From positions 2,667,001 to 2,731,000 of the forward strand of contig NZ_CP015637.1 in assembly GCF_001708445.1 (NCBI RefSeq): DNA of 64,000 bases, read 5' to 3'. Positions 51,619 to 60,484 of the stretch are shown piece by piece (the first letter of the stretch is position 1; every line of letters begins with the position of its first letter). This DNA is from Pseudomonas fluorescens (GTDB taxonomy: Bacteria; Pseudomonadota; Gammaproteobacteria; Pseudomonadales; Pseudomonadaceae). The notes beneath the pieces were generated by a model. It worked only from the letters and a program-made list of their open reading frames with translations, was not told the origin of the DNA and searched no databases. The position numbers and the translations under genes were made by a program.

Positions 51619-52560
51619 TTATAGGGCGTGTTGGCGATAGTCCCGAGGGGCATGCTGGAAATGGCGCTTGAAGACGCGACTGAAATGCGCCGCGTCGACA
51701 AACCCCCATTTAAACGCGATCTGGGTGATTGATTCATGGCGCAGGTCTTGCGCGCACAGGTCTTGCGCCACCCGTTCCAAGCGGCGTTGCTGGATGTAGC
51801 GGGAGATACTCTCGTGGCGTTGCTCAAACAGCCGGTAAAGCTGGCGCACCGAGACGTTCAGGTGTCGGGCCAGGTATTCAGGGCCCAGTTCCGTCTCTTG
51901 CAGTGAGGTTTCCACCAGTCGCGTGGCCAGTCCGTAAATATCATCCTGACCCACGCAGGCAAAACCGGGCTGGCGTTCGTCACGCTCGCGCAGGCCGGCG
52001 GCGGCCAAGCCGATCAATGCTTGCGCCAGTGCCGGGCCATCGCTGCGGCCACCTTCGTCCTTGCGCAACTCCACATCCCCCAGCGAGCGCGCCAACGTGC
52101 GAATCATGTGAGTGGCGACGCTATTGCGCGCAAGCTTGCCGAACAGCTGTTCGGGGCGAAGCTGGTGGCTGACTTCGTCACGTGACAGATGGATCGAGAT
52201 GTTGTGCACCAGGCCCTGGGGTTCGATCTCAAATGCCTGCGCCGAGTCGACCAGGGCAATGTCGTCAGGCCCCAACTCGATCACCCGGTTTTGCTGGCGA
52301 ATGCGCTGATGGCCCGCGCCCTGGAGAATCAGAAAGCAGTAGCGATCATCGTCCCCGTCCCCCGAGGTGCGCTGGCGGCTGATCAACCCTGCGTTGGTAC
52401 GGATATGCGCCACCCCCAGGCCGCAGACATCCTGGCCATGGACACTGCCGATAAACAGGCTGTGCTGGTTTGACAGCGTCGTGTTGAAGTTACCGCAGAC
52501 TGCACGCAAGTCGCGGTTCCAGTTGGCGAATGCATCGCAAGCGTGAAGCAAGGCAGGCAT
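51619..52560 (-). CDS. AraC-family regulator (AraC_binding_2/FeaR-like)
   Basis: 313 residues. The N-terminal half is a cupin-like ligand domain with LILQGAGHQRIRQQNRVIELGPDDIALVDSAQAFEI, as in FeaR-type activators of aromatic-amine and aryl-aldehyde oxidation. The C-terminal half has two HTHs (LGPEYLARHLNVSVRQLYRLFEQRHESISRYIQQRRLERV and SITQIAFKWGFVDAAHFSRVFKRHFQHAPRDYR). It lies directly upstream of, and in the same direction as, the PQQ alcohol dehydrogenase gene, its likely target with the aldehyde dehydrogenase. The inducer is presumably the alcohol or aldehyde. Confidence 0.9.
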   Translation of the reverse strand: MPALLHACDAFANWNRDLRAVCGNFNTTLSNQHSLFIGSVHGQDVCGLGVAHIRTNAGLISRQRTSGDGDDDRYCFLILQGAGHQRIRQQNRVIELGPDDIALVDSAQAFEIEPQGLVHNISIHLSRDEVSHQLRPEQLFGKLARNSVATHMIRTLARSLGDVELRKDEGGRSDGPALAQALIGLAAAGLRERDERQPGFACVGQDDIYGLATRLVETSLQETELGPEYLARHLNVSVRQLYRLFEQRHESISRYIQQRRLERVAQDLCAQDLRHESITQIAFKWGFVDAAHFSRVFKRHFQHAPRDYRQHAL

Positions 52561-52879
52561 ACCCCCCTCCCACTGATTCTTTTTAGTTATTCCGTTAACA
52601 TATTATCTATCTGCGGCATATGCAAGCCGAGGGGGCCCGCGATGCTGGGGCCTATGGAGCGTGCACCGAGGACTTTGCGCAGCGTTGAGCCGCTCACGGG
52701 CAACATAATAAAAATAGATGATCTTATAAATTATTAAGATAACAATATCTAATAATTAGCTTATTCCAAAAAAGACTTTCACTCCCGTTTCTTATAGTAA
52801 TACCTTCACATCACAGACCGACCCCATGCCTGGCGGAGGACGTACCCCCACGACCACCAGGAGCCTTCAGCAGGCTTAC
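52561..52879. other. AT-rich divergent promoter region between araC-type and TonB-receptor genes
   Basis: No gene is supported. From about 52690 to 52800 the sequence is strikingly AT-rich for this genome. It holds an imperfect dyad, ATTATTAAGATA (52730-52741) against TATCTAATAAT (52746-52756), overlapping a shorter ATCTTA/TAAGAT pair. A Fur box was looked for: the best alignment matches only about 11 of 19 positions, so none is called. It probably contains the promoter and operator of the TonB-ABC operon. Confidence 0.5.
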
Positions 52880-55327
52880 ATGGACCTTTCCAACATGCCA
52901 GACATCACCGCCCCGCTCCCCCTCAACAAGTTCCACCTGTCACTCTTGACCAGCTCCTTGCTGCTGGCCAGCGCGCCCTCCTTCGCCGAGACCACGAGGG
53001 ATGACGCCCAACTGGGCACGGTCACGGTGATTTCCACCGGCATGCGCGGCCAACAGCGCACCGTGGCCGACAGCCCGGCACCGATTGACGTGATCAACAG
53101 CGAACAACTGCTCAAGACCGGCCGCGCCGAACTGTCCGAGGCCATTGCCAAGCTGCTGCCCTCGTTCAACTTCGGCACCAACATTGCCGGCTATAACTCA
53201 GTGACCCGCCCCCTCAGCAACCGCAGCCTGGGCCCGGCCTACACCCTGGTGCTGGTCAACGGCAAGCGCCGGCACAACGGCGCGACCGGCCAGCGCGGTT
53301 CGATCGATAACAGCGGCGCGAACGCGGTGGACATCGACCTGATCCCGGTCAGCGCCGTCGACCATATCGAGGTACTCAAAGACAGCGCTGCCGCCCAGTA
53401 CGGCTCGGATGCGGTGGCGGGCGTAATCAACGTGATCCTCAAGAAAGACAACAGCGGCGGCCACCTGGAGACCAGTTACGGCCAGTTGTTTTCCGGCCAG
53501 GGCGAAACCATCAAGGTGGCGGGCGACGAGGGGTTCAAGCTCGGCGAACGCGGTTTTTTCCACTTCTCCGCCGATGCCCGCAAACGCGGGACCGCCGCCT
53601 GGAACGACAAGGCCGACAGCACGGTCAGGGCGTTCAGCGACCCCGCCAAGGAAGCCGCCTGGAACCGGGTGGCGATCAAGAACGGCGACCCTGACCTCAA
53701 GGCATTCAACCTGGCCTACAACGCCGAATTGCCCCTGGAAGACCTGACGCTGTACTCCTTCTCCACCTATGGCGAGCGTGACGCCGAGGCCGCCAACTAC
53801 TTTCGCCTGCCCACCGGCAGGGCCGCGGTGCCCGAGGTATTTCCGGACGGTTACTACCCGCTGAACAACATCAAGGACCGCGACTACCAACTGCTGTTTG
53901 GCGGCAAGGGGCAAGTGGCCGAGTGGAACTGGGACCTGAGCACCACTTATGGGCGCAACAACGTCCACCACTCCAGCGACCTGAATATCAACCCGTCACT
54001 GGGCACCGCCTCACCGACGCGGTTCGACAACCTGGCGACCTTTCGCTTTGAGCAGTGGGTCAACAACCTGGACATCACTCGCCGCTACGACAGCCTGTTC
54101 AACCTGACCTCGCCTGTGCAGGTGTCCGCCGGCCTGGAACACCGCTGGGAACATTTCAGCACCTTCGCCGGAGATCCCGAGGCCTATATCACCGGCACTT
54201 ACCCGGCGGCGTCGGGGGCGCAGGCGGCCGTCACGATTCGCCCGGAGGATGAAGTCAGCCTGATCCGCAATAACTACGCCGGTTACCTCGACCTGGGCTT
54301 TGACCTGACCGAGCGCTGGTTCCTCGACGTGGCCGGCCGTGTCGAACATTACGACGATGACTCTGGCAATACCTTCGGGCTGAAGGTGAACTCACGCTAC
54401 GAGCTGACCGACACGGTGGCGGTACGCGGTACGGTCGGCACCGGCTTTCGTGCGCCGTCCCTGACGCAGATCGGCTACACGGTGGCAGACAACCGAGTGG
54501 CCACCGATGTGAACGGTAACGTGGTGCCCGCCGTGACCCGCTTGACCCCTTCCGGCAGCAACCTGGCCAAGGCGTTGGGTGGCGACGACCTCAAGCCGGA
54601 GAAATCGCGCAACCTGGGGCTGGGCCTGACCTGGCAGCCAGCGCCACGCACCAGCATCACCGCCGATGCCTACCTGATCGACATTGATGACCGCATCGCC
54701 CTGACCAGCAATATCTACGACCAGGGCAATGGCGCCATCAATGCCATCCTCGCCGCCCAGGGTGTGCCCACCGGTACCTGGGTCAACTACTACACCAACG
54801 CCTTCGACACCCGCACCCGCGGCCTGGACATCGTTGCCGACCACACCACGCCGCTGGATGCCTGGGGCGATGTGCGCTGGAGCCTGGGCTTCAACTGGAA
54901 CAAGACCACCATTGAAGACAGTCGCGGCACACCCGCCGCCCTCGCCAATTCCGGCGTGACCCTGGTGGGCCGCGACCGCGAGGGCGACCTCACCGAAGCG
55001 TCGCCCAAGACCAAATGGATCCTCGGCGCCAACTGGAAGGTCGCGGACCTGGCGGTCAACCTGCAAACCAGCCGCTATGGCGCGGTCAAGACCCTGGCGG
55101 TGAACCCCACGGGCGACCGCAGCTTCGGCGCCAAATGGATCACCGACCTGGACGTCAGCTACACCTTCGTCGACCACCTGACCGTCAGCGTCGGCGGTAC
55201 CAATATCTTCGACGTGCGCCCCGACCGGCACGCCGTCTACAGCAACCTGGGCCTGGCGCCCTATGGCAACCCGCCGTTCTATCCGGGCGGCGGCTACTGG
55301 TACACCAAGCTGGCCTACGACTTCTGA
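52880..55327 (+). CDS. TonB-dependent outer-membrane receptor
   Basis: 815 residues. After a signal peptide (SLLTSSLLLASAPSFA) comes a TonB-box-like TVTVIST, the plug domain (IDVINSEQLLKTGRAELSEAIAKLLPSFNFG ... IEVLKDSAAAQYGSDAVAGVINVILKK) and a 22-strand barrel ending GGGYWYTKLAYDF with the terminal Phe. No siderophore-specific motif was recognised. It is followed at 44 bases by an oligopeptide-type ABC importer, so it probably carries the same ligand through the outer membrane. Three in-frame ATGs are near the start (52826, 52880, 52895); 52880 is chosen with an AGG five bases before it. Confidence 0.9.
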   Translation: MDLSNMPDITAPLPLNKFHLSLLTSSLLLASAPSFAETTRDDAQLGTVTVISTGMRGQQRTVADSPAPIDVINSEQLLKTGRAELSEAIAKLLPSFNFGTNIAGYNSVTRPLSNRSLGPAYTLVLVNGKRRHNGATGQRGSIDNSGANAVDIDLIPVSAVDHIEVLKDSAAAQYGSDAVAGVINVILKKDNSGGHLETSYGQLFSGQGETIKVAGDEGFKLGERGFFHFSADARKRGTAAWNDKADSTVRAFSDPAKEAAWNRVAIKNGDPDLKAFNLAYNAELPLEDLTLYSFSTYGERDAEAANYFRLPTGRAAVPEVFPDGYYPLNNIKDRDYQLLFGGKGQVAEWNWDLSTTYGRNNVHHSSDLNINPSLGTASPTRFDNLATFRFEQWVNNLDITRRYDSLFNLTSPVQVSAGLEHRWEHFSTFAGDPEAYITGTYPAASGAQAAVTIRPEDEVSLIRNNYAGYLDLGFDLTERWFLDVAGRVEHYDDDSGNTFGLKVNSRYELTDTVAVRGTVGTGFRAPSLTQIGYTVADNRVATDVNGNVVPAVTRLTPSGSNLAKALGGDDLKPEKSRNLGLGLTWQPAPRTSITADAYLIDIDDRIALTSNIYDQGNGAINAILAAQGVPTGTWVNYYTNAFDTRTRGLDIVADHTTPLDAWGDVRWSLGFNWNKTTIEDSRGTPAALANSGVTLVGRDREGDLTEASPKTKWILGANWKVADLAVNLQTSRYGAVKTLAVNPTGDRSFGAKWITDLDVSYTFVDHLTVSVGGTNIFDVRPDRHAVYSNLGLAPYGNPPFYPGGGYWYTKLAYDF

Positions 55328-55371
55328 CCCACCCCTTGCATACACCGCAATCGCCACCTGAGGGCACTCCA

Positions 55372-57003
55372 TTGAATACCTCCAACTTGATGAGCCGTCT
55401 GCTGGCCCCCTGCGCATTGGCGTTAAGCCTTGCCGCTTGCTCACCGTCGGGTAACGACACCCAGGCCGGCAAGACCCTCAACATTGCCTTTTTCGGCGAC
55501 AACACCACCCTGGTCAGCGTCGATCCGTTCCAGGTCTACTGGCTTGAACACCGGGTGTTGCTGCGCAATGTCGCCGAGTCGCTGACCGACCAGGACCCGG
55601 AAACCGGCACGATCATTCCCTGGCTGGCCAAAAGCTGGGAAGTGAGCGACGACGCCCTCACCTACACCTTCCACCTGCGCGATAACGTCACCTTCAGCAA
55701 CGGCGAGCGCTTCGATGCCCAGGCGGTCAAGACGGCCTTCGACAGCAACAAGGCGCTGGCCACCGAGTTGCCGGCCACCTTCGGCGCCACTTACCTGGCG
55801 GGGTTCGATCACGCCGAAGTGGTCGACGACTTCACCGTCAAGCTGGTGCTCGCCAAGCCGAATGCGGGCTTCCTGCAGGCCACATCCACCACCAACCTGT
55901 CGATCCTTGCCCCGGCCTCCTATGCGCTCAGCGCCAAGGAACGCTCGTTGGGCAAGATCATCGGCACCGGCCCGTTCATCCTGGCCAGCTATACCCCGGA
56001 AGTCGGCGCGCACCTGACCAAGCGCAAGGGTTACGCCTGGGCGTCGGCCAATATGAAGAACCAGGGCGAGGCCCACCTGGACGCGGTGGACATCAGCTAT
56101 ATCCCCGAGGAAAGCGTGCGCAACGGCCTGTTCCTGCAAGGCAAGGCCGACATTCTGTGGCCGCGCAACCCGTTCTCCGAGGTGGACCTGAAACTGTTCC
56201 AGTCCAGGGGCGCAACCATTCAAAGCCGCTCGCTGCCGGGCCCGGCGCTGAACCTGTACCCCAATACCCGTGGCGGGCGTGCCTTGGCCGACAAACAGGT
56301 GCGCCTGGCCGTACAGAAAGCCATCGACCGCAAGAGCTACGCAAGCACGGTGTACAACGCCGCGTTCCCGGTGGTGGACGGCATCTTCGATGTGACCACG
56401 CCCTACTTCAAGAGCCAGGGCGCCAAACTGGTCTACGACCCGGCCGCCGCCGAGCGCCTGCTGGATCAAGCCGGCTGGGCCAAGGGCGCGGACGGTTATC
56501 GGCAGAAAAACGGCAAGCGCCTGAGCCTGAGCTACAACATCAGCCCGGCAGAAACCGCCGGCGATGTGTTGATCCAGGATCAGCTGCGCAAGGTCGGCAT
56601 CGAGCTCAAACTCAGCGTGGTCACCCGCGCCGAATGGGTCGCCAACAACACCGCCGGCAACTATGACCTGACCATCAACTATATGACCCGTGCTGATCCG
56701 ATCATCCTGCAAACCATCCTCGATCCGCGCACCGCCAACAGCTCGACCCTGGCCACCAACCTCTATGAGCCGGCCGTGCTGGACACCGCCAAGGGCCTGT
56801 TCGATGCCGGCATCACCGCCACCCAGGGCGCACAACGCGCCACGGCCTATGGCGATTTGCAAGACCTGTTGATCGATGAGGGTTCGGCGTTCCCGGTGTA
56901 TGAACGCGTGTGGCAGGCAGCGACCTCGCCACGGGTGAAACACTTTCGCTGGACTGCCGAGGGCTTCGCATTGCTGGGTGATATCGAGGTCGGTACGCCA
57001 TGA
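55372..57003 (+). CDS. ABC transporter substrate-binding lipoprotein (oligopeptide/nickel class, SBP_bac_5)
   Basis: 543 residues from a TTG start with GAGGG seven bases upstream. The N-terminus is a lipoprotein signal, ALALSLAAC with Cys as lipid site, so the protein is membrane-anchored. The SBP_bac_5 fold is shown by AESLTDQDPETGTIIPWLAKSWEVSDDALTYTFHLRDNVTFSNGERFDAQAVK and RLAVQKAIDRKSYASTVY. Such proteins bind peptides, metallophores, opines or glycosides. Ligand unknown; the TonB partner suggests something too large or scarce for porins. It overlaps the permease start by four bases. Confidence 0.9.
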   Translation: MNTSNLMSRLLAPCALALSLAACSPSGNDTQAGKTLNIAFFGDNTTLVSVDPFQVYWLEHRVLLRNVAESLTDQDPETGTIIPWLAKSWEVSDDALTYTFHLRDNVTFSNGERFDAQAVKTAFDSNKALATELPATFGATYLAGFDHAEVVDDFTVKLVLAKPNAGFLQATSTTNLSILAPASYALSAKERSLGKIIGTGPFILASYTPEVGAHLTKRKGYAWASANMKNQGEAHLDAVDISYIPEESVRNGLFLQGKADILWPRNPFSEVDLKLFQSRGATIQSRSLPGPALNLYPNTRGGRALADKQVRLAVQKAIDRKSYASTVYNAAFPVVDGIFDVTTPYFKSQGAKLVYDPAAAERLLDQAGWAKGADGYRQKNGKRLSLSYNISPAETAGDVLIQDQLRKVGIELKLSVVTRAEWVANNTAGNYDLTINYMTRADPIILQTILDPRTANSSTLATNLYEPAVLDTAKGLFDAGITATQGAQRATAYGDLQDLLIDEGSAFPVYERVWQAATSPRVKHFRWTAEGFALLGDIEVGTP

Positions 57004-57950
57004 GCCGTTACCTGATCGGCCGGATTGGCCAGGCGCTGCTGGTGCTCTGGGGCGCCTATAGCATCACCTATTTCATTTTGTACCTGCTGCCGGGCGACAC
57101 CCTGTCCATCATGCTCAGCGCCTCGGGCATGGAGGCCGACGCGCTGTCAGTCGAAGACCTGGCCAAGGCCCGCGCTTATTACGGCCTCGACCAGGGCGTG
57201 TTCGAGCAGTATTTCAACCTGCTGCTCGGCGCGCTGCACGGTGACTTCGGCCAGTCGCTGTCGCTGAATCGACCGGTGGCCGAGCTGCTCGCCGAACGAT
57301 TGCCGCAGACCTTGTCCCTGGCCGGGCTGGCGATTGTGTTGTCGCTGCTCGGCGGTGTCGGCCTGGCCTACCTGACGGCGTACCTGCGCTGGCGGCCGTT
57401 AAAAATCGCGTTGACCCGGTTGCCGTCGCTGGGCTTTTCAGTGCCGGTGTTCTGGATGGGCCTGCTGCTGATCCAGGTATTCGCGTTCGGCCTCGGCTGG
57501 TTTCCCGCCACCGGCAGCCGCGGGGTTGAAAGCCTGGTGCTGCCGGCGATCACCCTGGCGATCCCCAGCGCGGCGGTGTACGCCCAGGTGTTGCAACGCA
57601 GTTTCCAAGGGGTGTGGCAGGAGCCCTACATCGTCACGGCCTATGCCAAGGGCTTGAGCCGTGGCCAGGTGCAGGCGCGTCACGGCTTTCGCAACGCGGC
57701 CCTGCCGATTCTCACCCTGATCGGGCTGCAAGTGGGCAATACGGTGTCCGGCGCGGTGCTGGTGGAAACCATCTTTGCCCGCTCCGGCATCGGCCGCCTG
57801 GCGCAGGAAGCCGTGCTGCGCCAGGACATTCCAGTGGTGCTGGCCATCGTTGCCGTTTCGGCGGCGGCATTTGTGCTGGTGAACCTGCTGGTCGACCTGC
57901 TCTATCCCTGGCTCGACCCGCGCATCTCCCATACGCCAAAGGTGTCCTAG
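57000..57950 (+). CDS. ABC transporter permease 1 (DppB/OppB type)
   Basis: 316 residues, six membrane segments. The N-terminal signature is YLIGRIGQALLVLWGAYSITYFILYLLPGD and the EAA loop is IVTAYAKGLSRGQVQARHGFRNAALPILTLIGLQVGN. Overlaps the binding-protein gene (ATGA) and is followed after three bases by the second permease. Forms the inner-membrane channel with it. Confidence 0.93.
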   Translation: MSRYLIGRIGQALLVLWGAYSITYFILYLLPGDTLSIMLSASGMEADALSVEDLAKARAYYGLDQGVFEQYFNLLLGALHGDFGQSLSLNRPVAELLAERLPQTLSLAGLAIVLSLLGGVGLAYLTAYLRWRPLKIALTRLPSLGFSVPVFWMGLLLIQVFAFGLGWFPATGSRGVESLVLPAITLAIPSAAVYAQVLQRSFQGVWQEPYIVTAYAKGLSRGQVQARHGFRNAALPILTLIGLQVGNTVSGAVLVETIFARSGIGRLAQEAVLRQDIPVVLAIVAVSAAAFVLVNLLVDLLYPWLDPRISHTPKVS

Positions 57951-57953
57951 ACC

Positions 57954-58847
57954 ATGACCACGATTGACCGGCGTCTTGCGCCAACCACCCTGGCTCCCCC
58001 CCTCTGGCGCCGTCGCAGCCGACTGCAACGCGCCGCCTCGGCGGTGCTGCCCCTGCTGCGCCGTCCCGGTTTCAGCCTGGCGCTGCTGGTGGTGCTGTTT
58101 GCCCTGGTCGCGGCGGTGTCGCCGTCATTGCTGAGCAGTTTCGCCCCCTACGCCACCGCGCCGGCCGCCAAACTCAGCGCGCCCAGCCTGGGCCACTGGT
58201 TCGGCACCGATGAACTGGGGCGCGACCTCTACACCCGCGTGGTCTACGGCGCCAGCCTGTCAGTGCTGGCGGCGTTCCTCGCGGTTGGGATCGCCCTGGT
58301 CGGCGGGCTGGGGCTCGGCATCCTGTCCGGCTTTGCCGGCGGTCGCATCGATGCGGTGCTCATGCGTTTTATCGATGTCTTGCTGGCCCTGCCCGGCCTG
58401 CTGCTGGCCCTGGCGATCGTCACCGCTATCGGCTTCGGTACCGTGCCGGTGGCCATCGCCGTGGGCGTCGGCATCATTCCGGGGTTCGCCCGCACCACCC
58501 GCGCCGAAGTGCTGCGCGTCAAGACCTTGCCCTACGTCGAAGCCGCGCGCCTGGGCGGCGCCAGCTGGCGGCGCACCTTGCTGCGGCACATCCTGCCGAA
58601 CGCGTGGGGCCCGGTGGCGGTGCTCGCCACCCTGGATTTCGGCGCCGCGATCCTGGCGACAGCGGGCTTGAGCTTTCTCGGTTTCGGTGCTGCGCCACCG
58701 GCAGCGGAATGGGGCACCTTGATCGCCAACGGTCGGCACTTCCTGATCACCGCTCCGTGGGTCTCGTTGCTGCCAGGCCTGTTCCTGGTGGCCGTGGTGT
58801 TCAGCCTCAACCATATCGCCCGCACCTTCGAGGAGATCCAGCGATGA
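57954..58847 (+). CDS. ABC transporter permease 2 (DppC/OppC type)
   Basis: 297 residues. HWFGTDELGRDLYTRVVYGASLSV near residue 80 is the DppC/OppC signature; the EAA loop is VLRVKTLPYVEAARLGGASWRRTLLRHILPNAWGPV. Six membrane segments. Its stop overlaps the ATPase start (ATGA), so the operon is translationally coupled from the binding protein on. Confidence 0.93.
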   Translation: MTTIDRRLAPTTLAPPLWRRRSRLQRAASAVLPLLRRPGFSLALLVVLFALVAAVSPSLLSSFAPYATAPAAKLSAPSLGHWFGTDELGRDLYTRVVYGASLSVLAAFLAVGIALVGGLGLGILSGFAGGRIDAVLMRFIDVLLALPGLLLALAIVTAIGFGTVPVAIAVGVGIIPGFARTTRAEVLRVKTLPYVEAARLGGASWRRTLLRHILPNAWGPVAVLATLDFGAAILATAGLSFLGFGAAPPAAEWGTLIANGRHFLITAPWVSLLPGLFLVAVVFSLNHIARTFEEIQR

Positions 58848-60475
58848 CCACCGATAACAACCTGTTGATCGATGTACGCCAACTCAGTGTCGGCTACCGC
58901 TCCGGCGGCCAGACCCTGTTGGCGGTACAACGCCTGTCATTGTCGATGGCCCAGGGCGAAACCGTCGCGATTGTCGGCGAGTCGGGCTCGGGCAAATCAA
59001 CCCTGGCCAACGCGATTCTCGGCCTGCTGCCCGACCACGCGCAGATCAGTGCGGGTCAACTGTGGGTGGGCGGCAACGACCTGTCCCACGCCAGCGAACG
59101 CCAGAAGCGCTTGCAGCGTGGGCGCACCGTCGGGCTGGTGCCCCAGGACCCGATGGTCAGCCTCAACCCGACCCTGCGCATCGGCCAGCAAATCGCCGAG
59201 GCGCTGATCCTGGCCAAGGGCAAGCGCTACCCCGGCGTCGATGCCGATATTGTCGAGCTGCTGCAACAGGTGGGTATCGACAAGCCGGTCCTGCGGGCCC
59301 GCCAGTACCCCCATGAACTCTCCGGCGGTATGCGCCAGCGCGTGCTGATCGCCATCGCCCTGGCCGGCAACCCCCGCCTGATCATTGCCGACGAGCCCAC
59401 CAGCGCCCTCGACGTCACCGTACAACGCAAGATTCTCGACCACCTGCAACGGCTGGTCAGTGAACGGGGCATTTCCCTGCTGATCATCACCCATGACCTG
59501 GGGGTGGCCATCGACCGCGCCGACCGCATCCTGGTGATGAAGCAAGGCGAAGTGGTCGAACAGGGCCCGCCCCGGCAGATACTGGCGAACCCGCGCCACG
59601 ACTACACCCGCGCACTGATCGCCGCCGCTCCCGCGTTCGCCAGGCGCCGAGAGCCACACGCCAGGTCCGATGCAACGCACGCACCGATCCTGCGCCTGCA
59701 CAACGTCGGCAAGACCTTCAGCCTGCCCAAGGTGAAGGGCGAAGACCCCACCTTCGTGGCCCTGCAAGACCTCAGCCTGCAGGTCTACCCCGGCCAGACC
59801 CTGGCCATCGTCGGCGAATCCGGCTCAGGCAAGAGCACCGCGTTGCGCATCGCCCTGGGCCTGGAGAAACCCACCCAGGGCCAGGTCTGGTTCGAGCAGC
59901 AAGACGTCACCACCCTGAGCTGGCGCGAGTTCCGCCCGCTGCGTCAACGCCTGCAACTGGTCCAGCAAAACCCGTTCGCCGCGCTCGACCCACGCTTCAC
60001 GGTGTTTGACAGTATTGTCGAACCCCTGGTGTCGTTCGGGCGGCTCAAGGGGGCGGCGCTGGAACACGCGGCGCGCGAGCTGATCGGTCGCGTGCACCTG
60101 CCGGTCAGCTTCCTCGATCGCCTGCCGCGCGAGCTGTCCGGTGGCCAGTGCCAGCGTGTCGCGATCGCCCGTGCGCTGGCGTTGAAGCCTGACCTGTTGC
60201 TGCTCGACGAGCCGGTCAGCGCCCTCGATGTGTCGGTGCAGGCGCACATCCTCGACCTGCTCGAAGAGCTGCAGCGGGAAATGGGGATTGCCTATGTGCT
60301 GGTGTCCCATGACTTGTCGGTGGTGGCCAACTTTGCGCATGAGGTGTTGGTGCTGCGCAATGGCAAGGTGGTCGAACAGGGGACGGTGGAACAGATCTTC
60401 AACCGGCCGGGCAGCGATTACACCCGTGAGTTGATTGCCGCCATCCCTGGCAGCATGGCGGCCACCGCCGCCTGA
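58844..60475 (+). CDS. Fused dipeptide-type ABC ATPase (DppD-DppF in one chain)
   Basis: 543 residues with two complete nucleotide-binding domains. Walker A is GESGSGKST in both (near residues 45 and 326); the ABC signatures are LSGGMRQR and LSGGQCQR; Walker B segments are LIIADEPTSALD and LLLLDEPVSALD. Having both ATPase halves in one protein is common in this transporter class (YejF/GsiA type). It completes the five-gene TonB-SBP-permease-permease-ATPase operon. It converges on the orphan binding-protein gene ten bases away. Confidence 0.94.
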   Translation: MTTDNNLLIDVRQLSVGYRSGGQTLLAVQRLSLSMAQGETVAIVGESGSGKSTLANAILGLLPDHAQISAGQLWVGGNDLSHASERQKRLQRGRTVGLVPQDPMVSLNPTLRIGQQIAEALILAKGKRYPGVDADIVELLQQVGIDKPVLRARQYPHELSGGMRQRVLIAIALAGNPRLIIADEPTSALDVTVQRKILDHLQRLVSERGISLLIITHDLGVAIDRADRILVMKQGEVVEQGPPRQILANPRHDYTRALIAAAPAFARRREPHARSDATHAPILRLHNVGKTFSLPKVKGEDPTFVALQDLSLQVYPGQTLAIVGESGSGKSTALRIALGLEKPTQGQVWFEQQDVTTLSWREFRPLRQRLQLVQQNPFAALDPRFTVFDSIVEPLVSFGRLKGAALEHAARELIGRVHLPVSFLDRLPRELSGGQCQRVAIARALALKPDLLLLDEPVSALDVSVQAHILDLLEELQREMGIAYVLVSHDLSVVANFAHEVLVLRNGKVVEQGTVEQIFNRPGSDYTRELIAAIPGSMAATAA

Positions 60476-60484
60476 GCCGGTGGC

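Noticed and set aside
52735..52756. Fur box before the TonB receptor
   Set aside because: Only about 11 of 19 positions match the consensus, and the AT-rich context inflates chance matches.
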